From positions 1-20,117 of the forward strand of contig JAABQE010000257.1 in the NCBI GenBank assembly GCA_011391655.1: DNA of 20,117 bases, given 5' to 3'. The notes under the pieces were generated by a model. The model did not search any database. It was given only the letters and a program-made list of their open reading frames with translations, and had not been told where the DNA came from. This DNA comes from Hydrogenophilales bacterium (GTDB taxonomy: Bacteria > Pseudomonadota > Gammaproteobacteria > Burkholderiales > Thiobacillaceae). The position numbers and the translations under genes are program-made. Each line of letters starts with the position of its first letter. Within the stretch, counting starts at the first letter, position 1. Positions 16,187 through 20,117 of this stretch are shown piece by piece.

Positions 16187-17883
16187 CTCACCCGGCCCGC
16201 CTGATTGTCAGTCAACTCCAGCCGGTACCCGACCCGCGCGGCCTGACGCGCGGCCTGATACAGCCCCACCCCCAAACCAAAATCCGATACAACCGGACTC
16301 AGGAACAGGTTGCGCGCCACATGCTCGGGCGCGGCGGCCCCGCTATCAGTCACCGTCAGGCCCACCAGCGGATGCAGCACCAGCCGCGCCTCCACCGCCA
16401 CACCCGGCTCACTCTGGCGTTTGCGCAGCGCATTGGTCAGCAGGTTGTCCACTACGCTGTCGAACAGATCCTGCGGTAAAGGCGTGTCGTCGATTGCATC
16501 GGCAAAAAATCGCACGTCATCCTGTTCATAGCGTGTTTGCAACGCTTTCCACCAGCTTTGCGCGGGGAGTTGCGCGACATCCATTTCACTCGGCTGTTTG
16601 AGCTTGTCGACGGTCTGCGACAAGCGCGCCGCCAGTTGTGGTAACTGGCGTTTCATCAACGCCAGCAAGCGATCGCTGTCCTCGGGTGTCGACATGTCGG
16701 CGGCGGCCAGCAGCGTTTTCATCGACTGCAAAATGTTCTTCACATCGTGCGTCAACCGCGCGCCGGTGTCGTGGATCGCCTGACTGTAGGCCTGTTCGCG
16801 CAGGGTTTGTTCGCGCACCTTGGCGGCGTAAAAATACCCCAGCAACTGCGACAGCAAACGCACATGCAGCGCCAGCGCGGGGGTAAGCGGCCGCTGGGAT
16901 TGCCACGTCAGGTGCAGGCCATGAAACTCATGGCTCACACTGTGTTCAGCCGGCTCACCAAACTGCCCCTCGCCGCGCGCCGCCTGCCAATGTCCACCGC
17001 GGATCCAGGTCAGTTCATGGAGGTCGGCCAGCGCGTCGCGCACAAACGACTCCGGGTCACGCTCACGTTCGGCGCGTGTCGCCAGCCGTTGCGCCCATCC
17101 CTCAAACGGCAAGCCCACCGACAGCAAATAGCGCGAGGTCACCTGCCCCAGTCCGGCAAACCCGGCGCGCGGATTCCACAACCACGACAAAGCCAGCAAC
17201 AGCGCCGCCATGCCCAACAAGGTCTGCACCAGCGCCCACGCATAACTCACCTTGGCCACCGCCACCACGGCAAATACGCCTAACGCCATCACCATGATCA
17301 GCAGCGACAGCATCAGACCGTAAATGAAATCGAGCGTCGATGAGGTGCTGCGCTGGCGCGTGGCGGGCAGAAACAGGATCACCAGCGGCAACAACGGCAA
17401 GCCGAAACGCACGGCAACCTCCAGGCCATCGGGCCGCGCCGTGCCGCCCAAACTTTGCGGCAGCACCCAGGCCAGCAACAGTGCCAGCAAATAAGCCAGC
17501 GCCAGCAAATAAGCCCAGCGCGGCCCGCGTTCGTTTTGCGAGGTTGCCACCGCGCCCATCAGTCCGGCCAGAATCGCCAGCCACAGTGCCATTACCCAGG
17601 TGCTGTCCAGCAACACCAGCAGCGCCGCCATGGCAAACACCGGCAACGCCAGCCGCGGCTCGATGCGTGTTTCGCTGCGCACCAGCGGCTGCCACAGCAG
17701 AAACAGCCCGTAATGCGCAAGCAAGAAAGCCTGGGTAAACGCCGCATCGGCATCGAACACCACCGCGGCATGCAAGGCCAGCAGCATCAGCGCCAGCCAG
17801 CGCCCCGGCGCCACGCGCGTGAAATGAGTGGCCAGCGAGGTCAGCCAAGTCCAGCGCGACGGGGTTTCGATCGATTCAGTCAT
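16156..17883 (-). CDS. Membrane sensor histidine kinase, PrsK/PilS-like
   Basis: This 575-aa sensor kinase probably partners the response regulator at 3692-5122. The N-terminal ~240 residues hold about seven or eight hydrophobic helices (from about 29 to 236), the likely sensing region. A GAF-like or linker region follows (about 270-345). The kinase core has the H-box LTHDVKNILQSM with phospho-acceptor His379, the N-box DNLLTNALRK (479-488), G1 DSGAAAPE and G2 GLGVGLYQA. The HDxKN form of the H-box is shared with PrsK. ATG at 17883 (MTESIET) is chosen; the 55 upstream in-frame residues look non-coding and would run into the pilin regulatory region. No clear Shine-Dalgarno precedes it. The gene converges on the first prepilin gene and diverges from the second. 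Pairing with the regulator is inferred from both genes bracketing the pilus operon without other partners. Confidence 0.9.
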   Translation of the reverse strand: MTESIETPSRWTWLTSLATHFTRVAPGRWLALMLLALHAAVVFDADAAFTQAFLLAHYGLFLLWQPLVRSETRIEPRLALPVFAMAALLVLLDSTWVMALWLAILAGLMGAVATSQNERGPRWAYLLALAYLLALLLAWVLPQSLGGTARPDGLEVAVRFGLPLLPLVILFLPATRQRSTSSTLDFIYGLMLSLLIMVMALGVFAVVAVAKVSYAWALVQTLLGMAALLLALSWLWNPRAGFAGLGQVTSRYLLSVGLPFEGWAQRLATRAERERDPESFVRDALADLHELTWIRGGHWQAARGEGQFGEPAEHSVSHEFHGLHLTWQSQRPLTPALALHVRLLSQLLGYFYAAKVREQTLREQAYSQAIHDTGARLTHDVKNILQSMKTLLAAADMSTPEDSDRLLALMKRQLPQLAARLSQTVDKLKQPSEMDVAQLPAQSWWKALQTRYEQDDVRFFADAIDDTPLPQDLFDSVVDNLLTNALRKRQSEPGVAVEARLVLHPLVGLTVTDSGAAAPEHVARNLFLSPVVSDFGLGVGLYQAARQAARVGYRLELTDNQAGRVSFCLQATGSL

Positions 17884-18119
17884 GAAATGCGGGAAAGGGA
17901 AGTAAGGGGAGAAACAGACGACAAACAATACAGGACATGATTCAGCATCCCACTCTATCGGCAGTCCAAAGAGGAAATGGAGCCAGCCAACCCGCCAAGC
18001 CAACCCGGATTTGACGGAAACCCGGCGAGGGTGTCGTACTTTCGTCAAACAGGCACGGCCCCCCGACCTGTTTCATCTACTTATCCGTTTAAAAACAACA
18101 CATTAACAAAAACACGGCC

Positions 18120-18135
18120 GGGCACGGGTTTTGCA
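18120..18135 (+). promoter_or_regulatory. Sigma-54 (-24/-12) promoter of the second prepilin gene
   Basis: The sequence GGGCACGGGTTTTGCA matches the sigma-54 consensus TGGCACG-N4-TTGCA at every position but the first. The invariant GG (18121-18122) and GC (18133-18134) are exactly 10 nt apart. Transcription should begin near 18146, giving a leader of about 28 nt with GGAGAG (18161-18166) placed 7 nt before the ATG at 18174. Confidence 0.88.
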
Positions 18136-18160
18136 TGGAAAAAAGCAGCCCATAATAAAC

Positions 18161-18166
18161 GGAGAG
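18161..18166 (+). promoter_or_regulatory. Strong ribosome binding site of the second prepilin gene
   Basis: GGAGAG lies 7 nt before the ATG at 18174. It is the best Shine-Dalgarno sequence among the pilus genes here, which fits a highly expressed major pilin. Confidence 0.75.
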
Positions 18167-18173
18167 ACTTGCC

Positions 18174-18803
18174 ATGCCTTACCCACAAATCAAACGACGC
18201 CAGTCGGGCTTCACGCTGATCGAAATCGCCATTGTGCTGGTCATTATCGGCCTGCTGCTTGGCGGCATTTTGAAGGGGCAGGAACTGATCACCCAGGGGC
18301 GCATTCGCAACGTATCCAACGACTTCCAGTCGATGACTGCTGCGATCAACCTGTATCAGGATCGCTATCGCGCACTGCCCGGGGATGATGCTGGTGCGGC
18401 AGCACGCTGGACGATTACTGCGCCGACAGCAAGTACGGGTGCAGTTGGGGATGGCATTATTTCAGGTGCTTATAACACGGCGACAGCGACAGATGAGTCC
18501 CGCCAGTTCTGGTTGCATCTACGTCGTGCGGGTTTGGTTGGCGGCGCTGTCGATGACAACACGACACCACCCAACGCGGCCTCCGGTGTGACGGGCGTAC
18601 AGAATGGCGCATTCGCCATTCCGGGCATCGTAATTTGTTCCAACAATCTGCCGGCCAAAATCGCACAGGCGGTTGACACCCAATTCGACGACGGCGTTGC
18701 TACTACCGGCACCGTGCGCGCCGGAACAGGCACCACGACGACCACCGCTGCCGCCTATGTCGACGACGGCACTGCCTTTTACACCGTCTGCAAAGCGCCC
18801 TAA
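18174..18803 (+). CDS. Type IV prepilin, likely major pilin (MshA-like)
   Basis: This 209-aa prepilin has a leader MPYPQIKRRQSG cut before Phe13, then FTLIEIAIVLVIIGLLLGGI, with Glu17 at mature position +5. The helix continues as KGQELITQGRIRNVSNDFQS. Two cysteines only, Cys155 (GIVICSNN) and Cys206 (YTVCKAP), would close the C-terminal D-region loop typical of pilins. A Thr-rich stretch (TGTTTTTAAA) precedes the last strand. It is monocistronic, with its own sigma-54 promoter and a strong ribosome binding site, which suggests separately regulated, high-level expression as expected for a main subunit. It sits apart from the operon, behind the divergent kinase. The leader is longer than that of the first prepilin. 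It could instead be a pseudopilin; expression level would decide. Confidence 0.92.
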   Translation: MPYPQIKRRQSGFTLIEIAIVLVIIGLLLGGILKGQELITQGRIRNVSNDFQSMTAAINLYQDRYRALPGDDAGAAARWTITAPTASTGAVGDGIISGAYNTATATDESRQFWLHLRRAGLVGGAVDDNTTPPNAASGVTGVQNGAFAIPGIVICSNNLPAKIAQAVDTQFDDGVATTGTVRAGTGTTTTTAAAYVDDGTAFYTVCKAP

Positions 18804-18820
18804 ACCGGCTTGGTTGCGGC

Positions 18821-20116
18821 CTAGCCCTGCAACACCCTGAACTCCGCCGCCGCCAGTCCATCGGCGGCGCCGCGCAGCATCAGCACGTCACCGACCTGGA
18901 TTTCCGTGTCAGGCTGGGGATCCACTCCCTTGATTCCCTGACGCCGGATCGCCACCACGTCCACCAGCAGCTCATCCAGCATCAGTTCGTCCAGGCGGCG
19001 CCCTACCGTGGCCGCGCCCTGGGTGATCAAAACAGTATGCAGGCGGGGCTGGGCATGCTGGTCCAGCTCATCGTCGGCATCGCTGGCGCCGCGAAAAAAG
19101 CCGCGCATCATGGCATAGCGTGATTCGCGCACCTTGCGGATACGCTTCAACACTTGCGACAGCGGCACCCCCAGCAGCATCAGGGCATGCGAAGCCAGCA
19201 TCAGCGAGCCTTCCATCACCTCAGACACCACTTCAGTCGCACCCGCCTCCTTTAGCGCATCAATGTGCGAATCGTCGATGGTGCGCACCACCACCGGCAA
19301 TTCCGGCCGGAGCTCGCGCACATGGCGCAGGATGGCCATGCTGGACGGCAAATCAGAATAGGTGACGACGATGGCCTGCGCGCGGCTCAGACCTGCAGCG
19401 ACCAGCACTTCGCGGCGGCTGGCGTCGCCATAAACCACGGACACACCCGAGGCGGCCACCGCGCGAATACGCTCGGGGTCGGCGTCAAGTGCGACAAAGG
19501 TGATGTCTTCGGCTTCCAGCAGGCGCGCCAGATTCTGGCCGCTGCGGCCGTAGCCGCAAATGATGACGTGCCTGGATTTGCCAAAGGTTTTGACCGCAAT
19601 GTCATGCACTTCCTTGGCGCGCCCCGCCCATTCGTTACCCGCAAGCAGCCGCGTCAAGGTATCCATGTGGTTGATCAGCAGCGGCGCAATCAGCATCGAC
19701 AACACCATGGCAGCCAGAACCGGTTGCGTGATTTCAGTCCCCAGCAGCTTCAGATCCGCTGCCTGCGCCAACAACACGAAACCAAATTCACCGGCTTGCG
19801 CCAGGCCCAGGGCGGTTCGCACGGCGGTAGGACGGGTGCTGCCAAAAGCCACGCCCAGCCCCGCCACCAGTGCGGCCTTGCCAATCATGATTGCCGTCAC
19901 CAGCAGCAGAATGTCGCCCCAGTTCAACGCAATCTGCGCGAAATCGAGCCGCATCCCGATGGTGACAAAGAACAAGCCCAGCAAGACATCGCGGAAAGGC
20001 TTGATGTCGTCTTCCACCTGATAGCGGTATTCGGTTTCCGAGATCAGCATGCCCGCCAGAAACGCGCCCAGCGCCAGCGACAGGCCGGCGGTCTCGGTCA
20101 TGAACGCCAGCCCCAG
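18821..20116 (-). CDS. CPA2-family K+/H+ antiporter with TrkA domains, N-terminus beyond the window
   Basis: This is the C-terminal part of a KefB/KefC/YbaL-type monovalent cation/proton antiporter of the inner membrane. The frame is open to the window edge: codons upstream of the Met at 20101 read LGLAF, continuing into TETAGLSLALGAFLAGMLIS, a conserved membrane segment, so that Met is internal. At least four further membrane helices follow. An RCK/TrkA-N domain begins at SRHVIICGYGRSGQNLARLL with the Rossmann GxGxxG pattern and continues with VALDADPERI and VVYGDASR. A TrkA-C domain (DVVAIRRQGIKGVDPQPDTE, then GDVLMLRG) closes the protein. The usual total length is about 550-670 aa; about 431 are visible. 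It converges on the second prepilin gene with only 17 bp between stops and has no evident link to the pilus genes. Confidence 0.92.
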   Translation of the reverse strand: MGLAFMTETAGLSLALGAFLAGMLISETEYRYQVEDDIKPFRDVLLGLFFVTIGMRLDFAQIALNWGDILLLVTAIMIGKAALVAGLGVAFGSTRPTAVRTALGLAQAGEFGFVLLAQAADLKLLGTEITQPVLAAMVLSMLIAPLLINHMDTLTRLLAGNEWAGRAKEVHDIAVKTFGKSRHVIICGYGRSGQNLARLLEAEDITFVALDADPERIRAVAASGVSVVYGDASRREVLVAAGLSRAQAIVVTYSDLPSSMAILRHVRELRPELPVVVRTIDDSHIDALKEAGATEVVSEVMEGSLMLASHALMLLGVPLSQVLKRIRKVRESRYAMMRGFFRGASDADDELDQHAQPRLHTVLITQGAATVGRRLDELMLDELLVDVVAIRRQGIKGVDPQPDTEIQVGDVLMLRGAADGLAAAEFRVLQG

Positions 20117-20117
20117 G

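Larger units (their letters stand above)
17884..18173. promoter_or_regulatory. 290-bp divergent intergenic region, candidate activator sites
   Basis: This region lies between the kinase start and the second prepilin start and holds no gene. AGCCAACCCG is directly repeated at 17985-17994 and 17998-18007, and AACCCGG recurs at 18002-18008 and 18019-18025. TTTGACG (18010-18016) pairs with CGTCAAA (18043-18049); with one bulged base the arms extend to about 10 bp. AAACAGG (18047-18053) pairs with CCTGTTT (18067-18073). Relative to the predicted start near 18146 these dyads lie at about -136 to -73, where NtrC-class activators usually bind. I see no convincing sigma-70 promoter for the kinase on the minus strand. 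Assignment to the regulator at 3692 is inference. Confidence 0.5.

Noticed and set aside
17884..18048. N-terminal extension of the kinase to an upstream in-frame ATG
   Set aside because: The 55 extra residues look non-coding and would overlap the pilin regulatory repeats; MTESIET at 17883 gives a normal start before the first membrane helix.
18804..18820. Terminator between the second prepilin and the antiporter gene
   Set aside because: Only an imperfect GGCTTGG/CCTAGCC pairing reaching into the antiporter stop is visible, with no T-tract; too weak to call.
1..20117. CRISPR array, rRNA, true tRNA, prophage or integrase genes
   Set aside because: No regularly spaced direct repeats and no RNA gene or phage signatures were seen on either strand.

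Overview
The window is about 60% GC and almost fully coding. It reads as a betaproteobacterial chromosome; a Thiobacillus-like or other Nitrosomonadales lineage is my guess from gene content and style, not something the sequence proves. It starts inside alaS and ends inside a CPA2-type cation/proton antiporter gene. Between these housekeeping genes lies one nearly complete type IV pilus-like system of the MSHA (mannose-sensitive haemagglutinin) kind.

Layout: the 3' two thirds of alaS (3-1727); a 567-aa protein of uncertain family with a PilZ-like motif set (1798-3501); a 190-bp intergenic region; then a tightly packed block on the + strand. This block holds a sigma-54-dependent response regulator (3692-5122), an MshM/ExeA-type AAA ATPase (5129-6445), an MshL-type secretin lipoprotein (6442-8232), an MshN-type TPR protein (8229-9419), the MshE assembly ATPase (9428-11125), the MshG platform protein (11740-12945), a PilM-PilN-like fusion (12942-14450), a PilO-like protein (14447-15061), a PilP-like periplasmic protein (15058-15465) and a prepilin (15462-16172). 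Most junctions are 4-nt ATGA or GTGA overlaps. The clear exception is the 614-bp gap between mshE and mshG. It is filled by a 549-bp palindromic repeat element with 85-bp terminal inverted arms and covarying hairpins, which looks like a MITE or large REP-type insertion.

A membrane histidine kinase (16156-17883, minus strand) converges on the first prepilin gene; the two stop codons lie inside one palindrome. Divergent from the kinase is a second prepilin (18174-18803), preceded by a textbook -24/-12 sigma-54 promoter and by several inverted and direct repeats that could be enhancer sites.

How it fits together (inference): the kinase at the 3' end and the response regulator at the 5' end resemble the PrsK/PrsR or PilS/PilR type. 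They probably form a split two-component system that switches on the second pilin through sigma-54 RNA polymerase. MshE carries an MshEN-type c-di-GMP-binding N-terminus, and the PilZ-like protein next door may add to c-di-GMP control. No prepilin peptidase, retraction ATPase or MshB/C/D/O/P/Q set is visible, so the system has only two pilins here and must use a peptidase encoded elsewhere.
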